This document shows, piece after piece, positions 1-11,159 of a stretch of 64,000 nt of DNA; the first letter of the stretch is position 1; each line of letters begins with the position of its first letter. Made by a program: the position numbers and the translations under genes. A model generated the notes under the pieces. It did not search any database. It was not told the origin of the DNA and saw only the letters and a program-made list of their open reading frames with translations. This DNA is from Sciurus carolinensis (lineage: Eukaryota; Chordata; Mammalia; Rodentia; Sciuridae), in the NCBI RefSeq assembly GCF_902686445.1, contig NC_062213.1:37584741-37648740 (forward strand), given 5' to 3'.

Positions 1-2159
1 GGTCTTTGGTGGCAGGAAGGAGGAGGGGGCTCACTGAGGCGGGAGAAGACCTAGGAAAGGTGCTCCAGGCTGCAACTGGGGTATTGGAGTGTTGAGTGTA
101 GGAGCCCTTTACTCTGGTGATTTCTCCCGCCCTTCTCCCCAGATGGATATAGTTTTAAACTAGGGTCAGGATGTTGAGCACTACTGCTTGGGCCTCTTCC
201 TTTTAGAAGGTTACGGATAATCAGCCTACTTCCTGAATCCAAAATCCTTTTCTGCTCTTAATAACTTGGTTTGCTTTTAAAAGGATCTTTGGAACAGGGC
301 TTACTTGTTGCCTCCTGCGAGAGCTCATTTTGAAAGAACTCGTCCGTTCTATTAACAACTTCCTTTTTTGCAGCCCTCTCGGAAAACCGCACTAAATAAG
401 ACTTATTAAATATAACTCAGATTTTAGGTTATTTGTGAACTATTTCTTACCTTTCGATTTGTCACATTTAATCAGGGGGCAGTTATGCATACGATTTTGC
501 AGAAAATTCGATTGGTTTGAGAACCAATCCTAAGTTGAGCTGTCCAAAAGCAGGTGGTTTGTTCGTTTGCATTTTTGCTTTCAGAAGGGAAATCAGTGCA
601 GTGTGCTGTCAGAAGTTAGGGGCCCTACCCCATGCTGTTAGCCTGTTTGGCAAAATTTCTTCTGCCTGGTTTACTGTCTCAAAAATAAGAACAAATGACA
701 GCTGCTTTTTATTTGTTAAAGTTCTTATTTTTGTTGCTGTTAATATGTGACAATGAAAAATGGGTTAATCTGTCATGTAATGTTTTATTTTGTTCATCTT
801 ATGACATTGCTTGTACAGATCACTGCATGAAAATGTTATCAAAATAGTTAATAGCTTCTAGATAGCAAGGAAACTTATGGAATTAGTGGTCTGCCATTGC
901 TTAAGATTTTTCTCCAGTATAACAATTAGGATTTTAATTGTTAAAAATTGTTTAAAACAATTTTATCCAGAAAAGCAGTGTATTAACACACATAAAATAC
1001 ATTGGAAGAATTAAGATGAAGATGCAAGAGATAACTAGATTATTCTAACTTAAGGTTCTGATACTAAGACATTGAGACAGTAAGAATGTTACAAAACATT
1101 TGTGTACATAAAAATTGAACTGCATTCATCCAAATATACTTTAAGTACACTTTTGAAAAAATAATGCCATTTGACTTTAATAAGGCCTTGGTTTAATGAA
1201 AAATTGAAGCATAGTTTTAAGGGCTTACAGCTAGTAGTAGTCACCATTGTTTGGTGGGAGTGGGGTTCTGATATTAAGCTAGCATACTAAACATTTTTAT
1301 AATTGGTAAGAACCTCAAATGGCTTTGAAGAAGGAAAAAAGGAAAGTATTGATCCTGTTCTATATTGTTTGACTTTCAGTTTATAATGCTAGTGGGAACT
1401 TGTCTAATCAGTTTATTTACTTACTATGTCCACCCCCTTTTTTGGAGGTGGAAGGGGAGTTTTGTGTCTATGAAATGCTTAGACCTTATAATCATCATCT
1501 AATTAGGGTTCCCATCAGAAAAAGCAGCTCTTTCCTGGTGAAATTGATGTCAGTCCTTGTGTATTCATGTTCTGCAGTGATTTAAAAGTTTAAAAATTGT
1601 AATGGTAATCAAAGCTATATTCAGGAGTTCTACTTAGGATCCAATTTTAATATATTTTTTAAAACACTTGAGACTCATAGATGCTTTATGAAATTTTAAC
1701 TTGTCTAATAGAAGTCTTTGGTTTTAATGAGAAAATAAAATAACTTTTTTCAGTGGCAATGATTTTTAATTCATATATGTTCCCTTTTGATCATCAGTAA
1801 TAAAATGTGATACCTTTCAGCTTTGTAAGAGTGTCCCTACTCTTACACCAGGTTCATTCTCTTAACTGGAAACTAATTAAATCTCATTGTGACCAACTTT
1901 TTAGGAAAATTTAGAATGGCACAGTAATTTCTTGAAACCTAAGTATTTAAGAGAACAATTCGCCTTTGGTAACATGATCTCCTTTAGAAGGATTAGTTAA
2001 AAACTCTTATTTCTCTTAAACATTTAAGAATTGCAAGTCACAACAGTAAATACCTGAAAGGGAAAGTAGCTTTGCAAAGTAACCAAGTAAATGATAGGGG
2101 AAAACTAAACATTTTTTGGAAGCTTTTAATAAAGTGAACAATCTTAGGTAAATAGCTCA
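1..2159 (+). other. ZNF706: ZNF706 intron 1 (partial), upstream of the coding exon
   Basis: The sequence is AT-rich and non-coding, with only short chance open frames. I see no recognisable exon, CpG island or young repeat. ZNF706 transcripts in other mammals have a separate 5'UTR exon in a CpG-rich promoter; none is visible here, so the first exon and promoter probably lie before position 1. Intron status is inferred from the splice acceptor at 2855-2856. Confidence 0.6.
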
Positions 2160-2745
2160 ATGAATTTTTACAAATAAACATACCTGTGTAACCATTACCT
2201 GGTTCAAAATATAGTACATTTTCAGCATCCTTTAAGCTCCTCTCTGTCCTCTCTTCCTAAATCATTGCTCCATAAACCCCAATGTGACCTCTTTCACTAT
2301 AGAGCCTTGCCATGGACCTGGCAGTGCTAGGATTGGAACCCAGCACCTAGTACAGGCTAGGCTGATGCTCAAGCACAGCCTCATACCCCCAGGCTCCTTT
2401 GCCTGAATTTTGTATAACATATATTCTTTGTAACTGGTTTCTTTAACATTGATATACAAACATGGTCTGACTTGAAACAATAATTATTTTAGACTACTGC
2501 TTAGTATTTCATTGTGTGTATTGTGTTTGTGTATATTGATGGGCATTTGGATTGTTCCTAGTTTTGGAACAGGTTTTCTGAACATTCTTGTCTGATCTTG
2601 TGTGTATACATTTTTATTTCTGTTGAATATATACCAAGCAAGGAATTACTAGATCGTAGACAACTGCCAACCAATTTTTTTCAGTAGTTTTTTTTAGTTT
2701 ATAATCCAGTAGTATTGTCTGTGAGAGTTTGAAAACCCATACATT
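2160..2745 (-). mobile_element. Old L1 (L1M-type) fragment, interrupted by an ID element
   Basis: Read on the minus strand this resembles the ORF2 region of old mammalian L1. On the plus strand the landmarks are a 'gatgggcatttggattgttcc' type segment near 2540, 'aacattcttgtctgatc' near 2581, and 'aactgccaacc' near 2660. It is strongly diverged with no open frame. An ID SINE sits inside it at 2320..2397. Family assignment within L1M is not resolved. Confidence 0.6.
2320..2397 (-). mobile_element. ID element (tRNA-Ala-derived SINE), diverged
   Basis: The plus strand reads as the reverse complement of an ID body: 'ggattggaacccagcacc' corresponds to the B box, and the stretch ends in 'ccccaggctcc', the reverse of the ID start. 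It is diverged and has no clean tail. It lies inside an older L1 fragment. Confidence 0.6.
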
Positions 2746-2858
2746 TTGATTGCCAAAGTTTTTATAAAATTTAAGGGTTTAACTCTGAGATAGTTATTTC
2801 GATTACTCAGTATTAGAATAATTAAGTCACTCTAATGCCTCAACTTCTGTTTTTAGAT

Positions 2859-2993
2859 ATGGCTCGTGGACAGCAAAAGATTCAGTCTCAGCAAAAAAAT
2901 GCCAAAAAACAGGCTGGACAAAAGAAGAAACAAGGACATGACCAAAAGGCTGCTGCCAAAGCTGCCTTAATATATACCTGCACTGTCTGTAGG
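2859..2993 (+). CDS. ZNF706: ZNF706 coding exon 1 (residues 1-45): 4F5/SERF-like N-terminus and first half of the zinc finger
   Basis: This exon holds the start codon and 45 codons of zinc finger protein 706. Joined to 4871..4966 it gives a 76-residue protein, the length known for mammalian ZNF706. Residues 1-36 are rich in Lys, Gln and Ala and match the 4F5/SERF family (start MARGQQKIQSQQ). Residues 41 and 44 are the first zinc ligands (CTVC). The exon begins after an AG acceptor at 2855-2856 behind a T-rich tract, so the ATG is only 2 nt inside it. It ends at an AGG codon followed by a GTAAGAG donor, giving a phase-0 intron. An in-frame ATG at 2835 lies in the intron and is not used. From published work, ZNF706 promotes exit from pluripotency in mouse ES cells by repressing Klf4, and as a SERF relative binds nucleic acid. 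Neither role is shown by the sequence. Confidence 0.96.
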
Positions 2994-3487
2994 GTAAGAG
3001 GACTTGAAAGACATTGCTTGGTGGACAGTTCTTTCATTGTAAATTGATTTGTATAGGTTAAAATTTTGTAACCCTATCAAAATAGATGGTGCATTTGAAA
3101 TAGTAGATTTGACAGCTTGTTATTTTGTTATCTTAGGAATTTGTCTTAATTCACCAAAACTTTGTGCATGGCTTCTTTGGCCAGACACAGATCTCCATGA
3201 GGTGGGAAACAAAGAAGAAAACAAAATCCTTTTCCTTTTGTAGAATAAAGATGTCTTCATGAGGGCATGTATTATACCTTGAACTCTGTAAGAAACTTAG
3301 GTCTATATTTCTTGATTTTTATTTGACTAAACTTTGTATTATGCTAGGAAAAATACTTATGTATATGGCTTTTACATTTTTTTTTCCTTTCACTAAAATC
3401 CATAGTTAGGGTGTATATGAAAACCATATAGAATATATTCATGTTGAAGGCTCTTACCGGAATTAATTTATTTTTATAAATTTAAAG

Positions 3488-3732
3488 AATTGAACAACAG
3501 CATCTGTGGAGTACTTAGCCTGTGTCAGACATCAATCCAGGTATTTTACAGATAGTCACCCATTTAACCCACACAACAGCCCTATGAGTTTCAGTTCTCA
3601 TTGTACAGAAGAGTAAACTGAGTCATGGGAACTAAGTAACTTATGCAGGCCATTCAGCTAATGAAATAGAAAAGATAGGAATCAACCCAGCTTGAGTCCA
3701 CCTTTTGGAACACTGTTCCACACTGCCTCTCA
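3488..3732 (-). mobile_element. MIR SINE (reverse orientation)
   Basis: The plus strand follows the reverse complement of MIR: 'gagtacttagcctgtgtcag', 'catttaacccacacaacagc', 'cattgtacagaagagtaaac' and 'aactaagtaacttatgcagg' occur in the expected order. Ancient mammalian tRNA-derived SINE, well degraded. Confidence 0.8.
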
Positions 3733-4007
3733 AAGAAGTTTTTCTGAAGTCCCAAATCAGGCTCTTGCCTGTTTGTATAAGCTCATTACCCTAATTAATG
3801 AAAGGAAGTACCAGAGGGATAAAACAATGGGGTTGGTCCTTACATAATCACACACATATCTCTCCAGCCCCTATTCCTGAGTGGAATCGATGGTAATGGA
3901 TGGCAAAGGATCTTGATAAGATGTGATTGCTGAACTGATTTTTGTTATCTGTTTAAGTTATAATGGATGAAATAGAAGCTTATAACTACACAAGAAATCT
4001 CATTAAT

Positions 4008-4184
4008 AGCTGAGGGTGGCAGTGCTTACCTATAGTCCTAGCAACTTGGAAATTGAGGCAGGAGGATCACAGGTTCAAAGCCAGCCTCAGCAACTGAGCA
4101 AAACACTGTCTCAAAAAATAAAAAGAAAGGGCTGGGGATGTGGCTCAGTGGTTAAGTGCCTCTAGTACCCAAAAAAAAAAAAAG
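4008..4184 (+). mobile_element. B1-ID dimeric SINE (sciurid MEN/B1-dID type) with 9-bp target duplication
   Basis: The left part is B1/7SL-like ('aattgaggcaggaggatcac'). The middle is 'gttcaaagccagcctcagc' and 'ctgtctcaaaaaata'. The right part is ID-like ('gggctggggatgtggctcag') with a 13-A tail. The direct repeat CTCATTAAT flanks it exactly (3999..4007 and 4185..4193), so the insertion is intact. It lies in sense orientation in the ZNF706 intron. Confidence 0.92.
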
Positions 4185-4534
4185 CTCATTAATTTAGCGG
4201 GAACGTATTACACTAAACTCCTTATTCATATTGAGCTTTGACACATTCAAAATGATGAAACTGAGCAGCTTCTGATTCCGTTTGGTGAAAATGAATTTCA
4301 CTAGGTTAGTAATGAAGAAATACCTTGATCTAAAAGTACAAGAGTTAGTCCACATATTTAAAGACTCAAAGCCTTTTATTTCATGTTTTATATAATTGAG
4401 CATGTTAAAGAGTCAATAAATGAAGGTCCTTGCCAAGGAATTCATTGCTATGCAGTGTGTTATTTGAGAGCCGAAATGCCTAGCATTGGGTTAAAAACAA
4501 GTCTTAGGTAGAGTGAACTCTGGTATTTTTCCTT

Positions 4535-4628
4535 AGCATGTAGAACAGGAATGACTGTGAAGGTTCTGTGAGAATTAAGGTAATATATTTGGCCCAATAA
4601 GAGTTCAGTAAGTATCACTGTTGTTTGC
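4535..4628 (+). mobile_element. MIR fragment
   Basis: The stretch 'tgtgagaattaaggtaatatat' followed by 'caataagagttcagtaagtatc' matches the 3' part of MIR (GTGAGGATTAAATGAG ... AGTAAGCGCTCAATAAATG). Degraded and short. Confidence 0.55.
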
Positions 4629-4870
4629 TGTGAATGAGATAAACAAAATACTTTCCTATGTGACTTTCTTCTTCTGTGTTAAATGTAAGAATGTTAGGAA
4701 TTTCTTTTGCAAAGTTCCTCTTGATACGCTAGTAGCTAAGTTGTTGGAGCTTAAAGACATTTTGTAATAATTGTCTATTATGAACAAGTTTAGGGTTTTA
4801 AAAGGTAACACATTTTTTTTATTTCACACATGAAGTCCGTTTCTTCTTTTTTGCAAAATTTTTAAATTAG

Positions 4871-4966
4871 ACACAAATGCCAGACCCTAAGACCTTCAAG
4901 CAGCACTTTGAGAGCAAGCATCCTAAGACTCCACTTCCTCCAGAATTGGCTGATGTTCAGGCATAA
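4871..4966 (+). CDS. ZNF706: ZNF706 coding exon 2 (residues 46-76): second half of the C2H2 zinc finger and C-terminus
   Basis: This exon encodes residues 46-76 and the TAA stop at 4964-4966. It follows a TTAG acceptor and continues the frame of 2859..2993 without change. The histidine ligands are His57 and His62, so the single finger is C41-x2-C44-x12-H57-x4-H62, with the intron lying between the Cys pair and the His pair. The C-terminal tail after the finger is short and Pro-rich (KTPLPPELADVQA). The joined protein agrees with my memory of the mammalian ZNF706 sequence over its whole length, as expected for a very conserved gene. The stop codon is only 12 nt before the next exon junction (exon end 4978, GTAATT donor), inside the 50-nt limit for nonsense-mediated decay. 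Product is a small nuclear/cytosolic nucleic-acid-binding protein. Confidence 0.96.
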   Translation, partial: TQMPDPKTFKQHFESKHPKTPLPPELADVQA

Positions 4967-4978
4967 AGTTGTTTACAG

Positions 4979-5601
4979 GTAATTGACCTTTTTTTTAAAT
5001 TGTTTTTAATGTCATACTTAGATAGAAGAGCAAAACTATCTTCTTTAACTGTGAAGTCAATTTCTGCCTTCTGAGTCTTTATCACTGCTACTTTTTAATG
5101 TTTAACTTTATTACTAGAACTTAACAATTGTTACTTACAGTTTACTAGAACGCATTACAATTGTTAAAAGTTTTTTCTCAGACCGTTTGCCTTCCATGCC
5201 TTTGAAACATCCAAATTTTTACTACTGTACCAAAATTGGGAGAGAATGGACACTAGCCATCTCTAGCTTAAGAATGAAAGAGACTGACTAGCTATAAGAA
5301 AATAGTAATAGTTATTTCAAAGGTTTTTAAGGGTCTTCTTCCCAGAAATAATGCAGACCAATTTTCTGAGCACATCTTTACAGTTATTTTATTTAATGTG
5401 CTTATTAGCAAAGCTACTAAGTAGGTAGTACAGAATGTAGTCATGCACTGTAAACTTTTCTGAAAATAATCAGTTTACACTTTTTATATGTTTGGGTTTT
5501 TTAACCCTATATGGTGGTGTGTGTATGTAGTCTTTCATCTTAGACATTTCAAATGCATGTGCAATGGATTTGTTCACTGAAATTTTCCTTATGTTTTATA
5601 G
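4979..5601 (+). other. ZNF706: ZNF706 3'UTR intron (623 bp)
   Basis: Donor GTAATT directly after 'tttacag' at 4978, acceptor 'ttttatag' ending at 5601. The intron lies wholly after the stop codon. I recognise no repeats in it. Confidence 0.85.
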
Positions 5602-5692
5602 GTGAATTCATGACACCTTTGACTCTTCTACTGTCTCAGACCTTAGGTAACAAACCTGCAGCTGCTTTTCTAACAAACTGTTGATCAGCAAA

Positions 5693-5698
5693 AATAAA
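5693..5698 (+). terminator. ZNF706: Proximal poly(A) signal AATAAA of ZNF706
   Basis: Canonical hexamer 92 nt into the 3'UTR exon. A G/T-rich stretch ('ctgttcccttttgggcttc') follows about 30 nt later, suitable as a downstream element. Use of this short isoform is inferred. Confidence 0.6.
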
Positions 5699-5878
5699 GG
5701 GGCTACAGAAACACTCATTTTTATGCTGTTCCCTTTTGGGCTTCATTGCAAAGACAATTCTGTGTAAATGTACAGTTGACTCTGATTTGGAAATCTGAAA
5801 ATCAGTCCATCCTTGTTATAAAAATTTTTTTACAATTGTAATTATATTGATGTTCATATTGTGTAAAATAACTCATTT

Positions 5879-5884
5879 AATAAA
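5879..5884 (+). terminator. ZNF706: Distal poly(A) signal AATAAA of ZNF706
   Basis: Canonical hexamer in 'catttaataaagtagtac', with a T-rich downstream stretch. It is the second of two close signals, consistent with alternative polyadenylation. Confidence 0.65.
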
Positions 5885-5905
5885 GTAGTACTTTGATTTT
5901 ACAAC

Positions 5906-8299
5906 ATCACAGGATAAATGGTTCTACAAATTCTGTTCTAATTTTCCTTATTTGCCTTATAAAAATTAATGAATTCAGCAACTAGAATTGCAAGTTCAAC
6001 TTTTATCTCCCTTTCTCAGCTCAGTGCAGGTTCCTTAAACTAGAGCAGACTCATTCATTTAAATTATGCACATGATCTTATTGGCAGCTGATGATCTAGG
6101 TGAAGAATGACTTACCTGCTGCCTTAGAATATTGCAATTATATATCATGCCCCCAATGATCATTTCATGTGTTTGGAATTGAAATGTTTAAATTTCCTGT
6201 ATGAATTGGGTTTAACTACAGGGGTGCCCTGTAGATAATTCATCCATTTGTAAAAACAGTTGGATTGTCAGTGAGCCCTTCTAAAAGATAAAGTTCTGAA
6301 GTATGTCAAAACAAAATAATCATTAGTCCTGTTGTTTAATAGAAAATATGATGGAACAAATGTGAACTGGTAAAAAGGTCTTTTATAAATTATAGTGGAT
6401 TTTTTGCAAATTGTTCAAGTTCTTTAATTTGATATTGAAGCATTAATTTTTGAAGGAGTTTTAGGAAGTTATTTGGCCAACTTTGTGAATGAATATTTGC
6501 ATTAACAAGAATATTGGAATTACTTGTGGTTGGCTAATTCCCAGAATCCTCTCTCCTGAATTGTTGATTTTAGGAATTGGCTTTCTGGTGTTTCCTAAAA
6601 TCAGACCATGTGTACAGTATGACTTCCATTTGAACTAGAAAAGTATTAAAATCAGCCAATATGTTCATTCTTTTGGAACTAAGGTTGGGGAAGTGGTTTT
6701 GTTCCATTGGATAAGGTAAATGCTACCCAACTAAGGAAAAGCGAACTTTAGTGTTCTTTTAATTTGCTTTTGTCAACTATTAACTTGTACAAATGAAACT
6801 GCTGTAACTCAGTTTAAATTTTTAAATTAACATGATAGGAAGAACACTCAAGTATTTACTGCTAATTGCTTAGAGCCGCATATCTGATCCTGTGGATTAC
6901 AAAATGCATTCCCTCCTCCTGCTGTAACTCATTGCTGCATTTGTTTTGTAGCTCCACATACTCTGCCCACCTTGTTTGTCTTCACTGTAAGTTTAAAATA
7001 AGATGTTTGCAAGGAAAAGCTTCAGTGCTGATAGTTTCTTAGCAACTCCTATTCTTAGACCCTTATTTTTAAAATACAGTCCTTTTGTTTCATGTATTTA
7101 ATTTAATTTCCTAAGTTTCATACTTAATATCTGTTGTTTCCTAATATGTCAATTGCCAGAACATTAGTTCTACCTAATTTCTTGTGGTGGTTGTTGTAGA
7201 AGTTCTGGTTAAATTACAGTATATAAGTTTTTGAAAGTGCTTTGAGCATATGTATGTTTATTTTTAATAACAAATCATTTAAAACCCATTCACAGATTTT
7301 GGTTTAATTTTTTTTTTTCATTTGTTTTACTGACTGTAATTCAGAATAAAATTTTTTGTTCTTGTATTTAACCCTTTTTTACAAGCAGCTGAAGACACCA
7401 TATTTAACTGTATCTCAGTGATAGGGAAATAGACAAATTGATCTTATATAAGATATTAATTCTCAATATGGGGATTATTAGTACAATCCCCTTTTTGTGT
7501 TTGAGATAAATCTGCTATAAGGAAAAAATTCCAAGTCTTAAATATCTCTATTACTTAATTTGAAGATTCTTTAACAGATAATAGCAAAGTTTATTTAAAG
7601 ACTGTTATGGTGTCTTCAAAAATTTGATAAAATACACTGAGAGAGAATGCCATTCTGTATTTACATTAGTTGCCAAAAGAAACGGGATTAAGGTTAAACT
7701 TGTCTCCATTCTCTTCAAATGGATATCCCCATGTTTAATTGACACAATGGGGCCTCAGTTGTGTGCTGTAATGTCTTATTAAAGAAGATATTAAAGAAAA
7801 CTAAACTAGTCTAATTTCTTTTACATTTTAAGAGGTTTTGATATTGCCTCTTTTTCTTCCTTTCTAAACTTAAAAAGAATTGTCTCTTGAGTGTAGCTTG
7901 AGTTCTAAGCGTGACAAGAGATTTCTTTCATTTTTCATTGTTTTTCCTACATTCTTTTGTCTGTTTTGGGTCTGTAGAATACTTCTTAAGAATGAACAGA
8001 AAGAGTTTGTCATTCTGAAACCTTGCAATTTAGAATAAGTGTGAGTTGTTGGAAGGGGAAAGTAATTGACTATTAACATAAAAATAATATAAAAACAGAA
8101 AATGCTTAGATCAGTTAATTGAACTATATGGTTAAGTCCTTGATGACCTTGACTTCCTTGAATTTTATGGTAACATTTTTTGACACTACATAGGTAATAT
8201 CACATCATAATTCAAACCTGAGATGCAGCATGAATAAGGTAAAATTTTCCAACATTACTGACCCACCAATCCCTTGTTTTTCAATTTTGTAATATATGG
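5906..8299 (+). other. AT-rich intergenic or extended 3'UTR, nothing recognised
   Basis: AT-rich, with many T runs and a further AATAAA (for example 7345..7350). No recognised repeat, RNA gene or coding frame. The sequence alone does not tell whether it is transcribed as a longer ZNF706 3'UTR. Confidence 0.5.
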
Positions 8300-8490
8300 A
8301 ACATACTTGACCTATAATCCCAAGAGCTTGGGAGGCTGAGGCAAGAGGATTGCAAGTTCAAAGCCAGCCTCAGCAATTTAACAAGGCCCTAAGCAACTTT
8401 ATGAGATTCTGTCTCAAAATAAAAAAGGAGTGGGGTTATGGCTCAGTGGTTAGGCACCCCTGGGTTTATTTCCTGTACCAAATAAATAAT
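8300..8490 (+). mobile_element. B1-ID dimeric SINE
   Basis: 'cctataatcccaagagcttg' then 'ggaggctgaggcaagaggat', 'gttcaaagccagcctcagc', 'gtctcaaaataaaa', and an ID part with 'ttatggctcagtggttaggc' and 'tcctgtacc'. The tail is short (aaataaataa). No exact target duplication found. Confidence 0.88.
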
Positions 8491-9709
8491 GTGGCTGATG
8501 TGAGGAACTTTTTCCACAATACAGTGATCAACCACAGTCCGAACTATGATTGAAATGCCATATTTAAACTACTTAGTCTGAATTAATTTGTACTAGATTT
8601 CTAGTTTGGGGGTTTGTTGTTTTGAGTGTATGGCAGTAAAGACAACACTAGGGGATTGTGTTTACTGTGACTTTACATTCTGAAATAGTTCAAACTAGCT
8701 TAATTTTACCATTGAAATTTTTTTAAAATCATAAGACCTTTCATTGTGCAGATTTAATAAAACATCTATTTGAGAAAACAGATGTTTTATTAAGAAAAAC
8801 TCATCCTGTCATTATTAATTGTGGATTACCATGTTAAACTGAAAAATAATCTTTCATTTTAAATGTTCCTTTGATAAGTTGTTTACTGAGTTACTTTTTT
8901 TTTTGCCACTATTCTTTAGTTTCAATTCTTTGTGTATAATAATGTGGCTCCAAATTTAAAATTTGTACCTACAGAGACAGAATTCATTTATTATTTGTAT
9001 TCATATGGGCATGTTTTCAGTATGAATGTTAAAATCCTGCTTTTATTCATTTTTTTATGTACATAGCATCATTATCTCTATTGGCTTATTTTTTGTAGAC
9101 CAAATAAGTATCTCACTTTGTCACTACCTTTTGTATTATAAATTTTCAAATGGGACTTGCATTTTGGATTCTACTTTATTTAAATCCTAATTGCCAAGAA
9201 GGACACCATATTTCCTCTATAACAATGTCATCTAGTTTCTGGGTCACATTTATCAAACAACTAAGGTACTTTTTCCAGATCTAGAATCTTTTTAAGCTCT
9301 TTATAGTACCAGAAATTCTTACTCATTAAATGGGAACATGGCAAGATTTGTTTTCTCTCTACTTTAAAAAAATCATGTTAAGACTTAAATATCTAGTAAA
9401 ATGAATTAGATTATAAAAATTTGAAATACCTTTTTCACAGGCATTCATCTAAACTTTATATTATAGTTTGTACCAAGTTCAGACTTTTGTTCCCTCATAA
9501 TCCTTTCACCAGGAAGACTTATATACAGTGGCCTTTTGGGCTGAGAATACTGCTTGTTGATGCAGGACACTTTTGCAGGGAAATCAGCTGCAATTTAGGT
9601 GACCTTGGTACTAATAGTTTTGAAAATTATATCAAGTTTTTACATTTTTGATATAGAAGATTTCTGTATATTTTTTAAATCTGGATCTCTGCAACTTTCT
9701 TTTGAGAAA
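8491..9709. other. AT-rich intergenic sequence with one strong hairpin
   Basis: No gene or recognisable repeat. It contains the 14-bp perfect inverted repeat at 8754..8793. Confidence 0.5.
8754..8793. repeat. Perfect inverted repeat, 14-bp arms, 12-nt loop
   Basis: Left arm TTAATAAAACATCT (8754..8767) and right arm AGATGTTTTATTAA (8780..8793) are exact reverse complements. Neither arm extends further in either direction. Function unknown; the stem is too short for a normal pre-miRNA. Confidence 0.85.
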
Positions 9710-10810
9710 ATACTTAGTTTGGGGATAATTTTAGACTTACAGAAAAATTATACAAGAGAATACTCATATACCACTCATCAAATTTTAGTTTCCCCTAATA
9801 CAATCATATTACTGTGGTATGTTTGCTAAAACTAAGAAACCAGCATTGGTATGTTTCTCTTAACCAGTTTTTCTGAGTGACCTTCTTCTGTTCCAATATC
9901 CAATTCAGGGCACCCCGTTGCTCTTGGTTTTTTCCTCCTTAGTCTTCTCTGGTCTGTGACAGTTTCTCAGTCTCCCTAGGTTTTCATGCACTGACAGTTA
10001 TCTACATGGGTTAAATATGATGTAGAAGGTCCCTCCTTTTGGATTTGCCTGACATTTGCCTCTTGGTTTCCCTGGGATAACAGATCATTAGAAAGAAGGC
10101 ACAGAAGTATAGTGCCCTTCTTATCATATCATCTCAGGTATACAATGTTAGCAAAGGTAATGCTACCCTTCATTACTTCATTAAAGTAGTGTCTGCCAGG
10201 TTTCTCTACCGGGAAGTTACTATGTTTTCCTTTCCATGGGCAACTTTAGGGAGTAAGTCCAACCCTTACACAAAGGGAATGGGGACTTAATTCTTACCTG
10301 TTGGAGGGATTGTGTGTGTGTGTTTATGCATGTTTGTTTATTTGGAGTCCTGATCTAATGTGTCTCTACATGTGAGAGAGCGAGGATTATAGGGCATCAA
10401 ACCCAGAGCCTAGTACTTGCTAGGTAAGTACTTTACCACTGAGCTACATTCCCAACCCTGAGGTTCTTATAGAATATTTGTTTCTTTACCCCATTTACTT
10501 GTTTAGTCACTTATATTTATATGGACTCATAATCAAAGACATTATTTATTTTGTTATTCACATTATTCCAACTTTGGTTTGGGCAGCTTTTTCAGTTGAC
10601 TTCTGTTTCTTTTGGTATGCTTCATCTTTTTGGTGGTGGAGGTTGTTTTGTTTTCTGGATTTGAGAATTGTCCTTACTATTAATAGTATAAGATGCTTCA
10701 GGCTCATCTAGTATTTTCCCAGCCTTAGAATTAGCCATTTCTCTAAGGAAACTTGGGTCCTTTGATTGGAGAATGATATTTAGAAACTCAGATCTTCGTG
10801 TTGAGTGTGA
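9710..10810 (-). mobile_element. Long old L1-type relic, interrupted by an ID element
   Basis: A run of segments typical of a common old mammalian LINE-1 repeat in fixed order: 'ataccactcatcaaattttag', 'ttctgttccaatatccaattc', 'cttagtcttctctggtctgtg', 'gtgtctgccaggtttctcta', 'atggactcataatcaaag', 'attagccatttctctaagg'. An ID SINE interrupts it at about 10381..10459. Orientation and subfamily are uncertain. Confidence 0.55.
10381..10459 (-). mobile_element. ID element
   Basis: Reverse complement of ID: 'catcaaacccagagcctagt', 'acttgctaggtaagtacttt', 'accactgagctacattccca'. It sits inside the older L1-type relic, so it is the younger insertion. A GT-rich stretch lies close on the left, near 10312. 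Confidence 0.75.
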
Positions 10811-11159
10811 GTTGATCTGCTGCTGGTTTTGTTTGTTTTAATTATGAAATGTTAGTAATATTTGAAGGTAATTGGAACAACATCATCACAGATTTTTGGG
10901 AGGATAAGCTCTTTGAGTTTTCTACACATTACTGAAGCCTTCTTTTAAGTAACCAATATAGTTATTAAGAATAATATATGTGAAGTTGCTTTCTGAGTTG
11001 TAAAGCATTATAGAAGTGAGTGTATTATATAAATAAAGAGTAAAAGTCCTTATCTTTAGATATTAAAATAACCTTTTGGAGATAATGCATATATCTATAT
11101 GATTTTAGGCTACATGGTTAGATGCTTGGTGTCTTCTATAACTGACAACATCTATAGGA

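Larger units (their letters stand above)
2994..4870 (+). other. ZNF706: ZNF706 intron between the two coding exons (1,877 bp, phase 0)
   Basis: GTAAGAG donor at 2994 and TTAG acceptor at 4867-4870. It contains a MIR in reverse orientation, a B1-ID SINE with target-site duplications and a short MIR end. The remainder is AT-rich with no other recognised feature. Confidence 0.9.
5602..5905 (+). other. ZNF706: ZNF706 terminal 3'UTR exon (minimum extent)
   Basis: It starts after the AG at 5600-5601 with 'gtgaattcatgacaccttt', as I recall for mammalian ZNF706 mRNA. Two AATAAA signals follow, at 5693 and 5879. The end is set about 20 nt after the second signal and is an estimate. AT-rich sequence beyond it could be a longer 3'UTR isoform. 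Confidence 0.75.

Noticed and set aside
2835..2858. In-frame ATG at 2835 upstream of the ZNF706 start
   Set aside because: A T-rich tract and AG acceptor at 2855-2856 lie between it and the accepted ATG, so it is intronic. The accepted start gives the known 76-residue protein.
3000..3047. C-terminal extension of the first coding exon's open frame
   Set aside because: It reads past a good GTAAGAG donor into the intron; the zinc finger is completed only by splicing to 4871.
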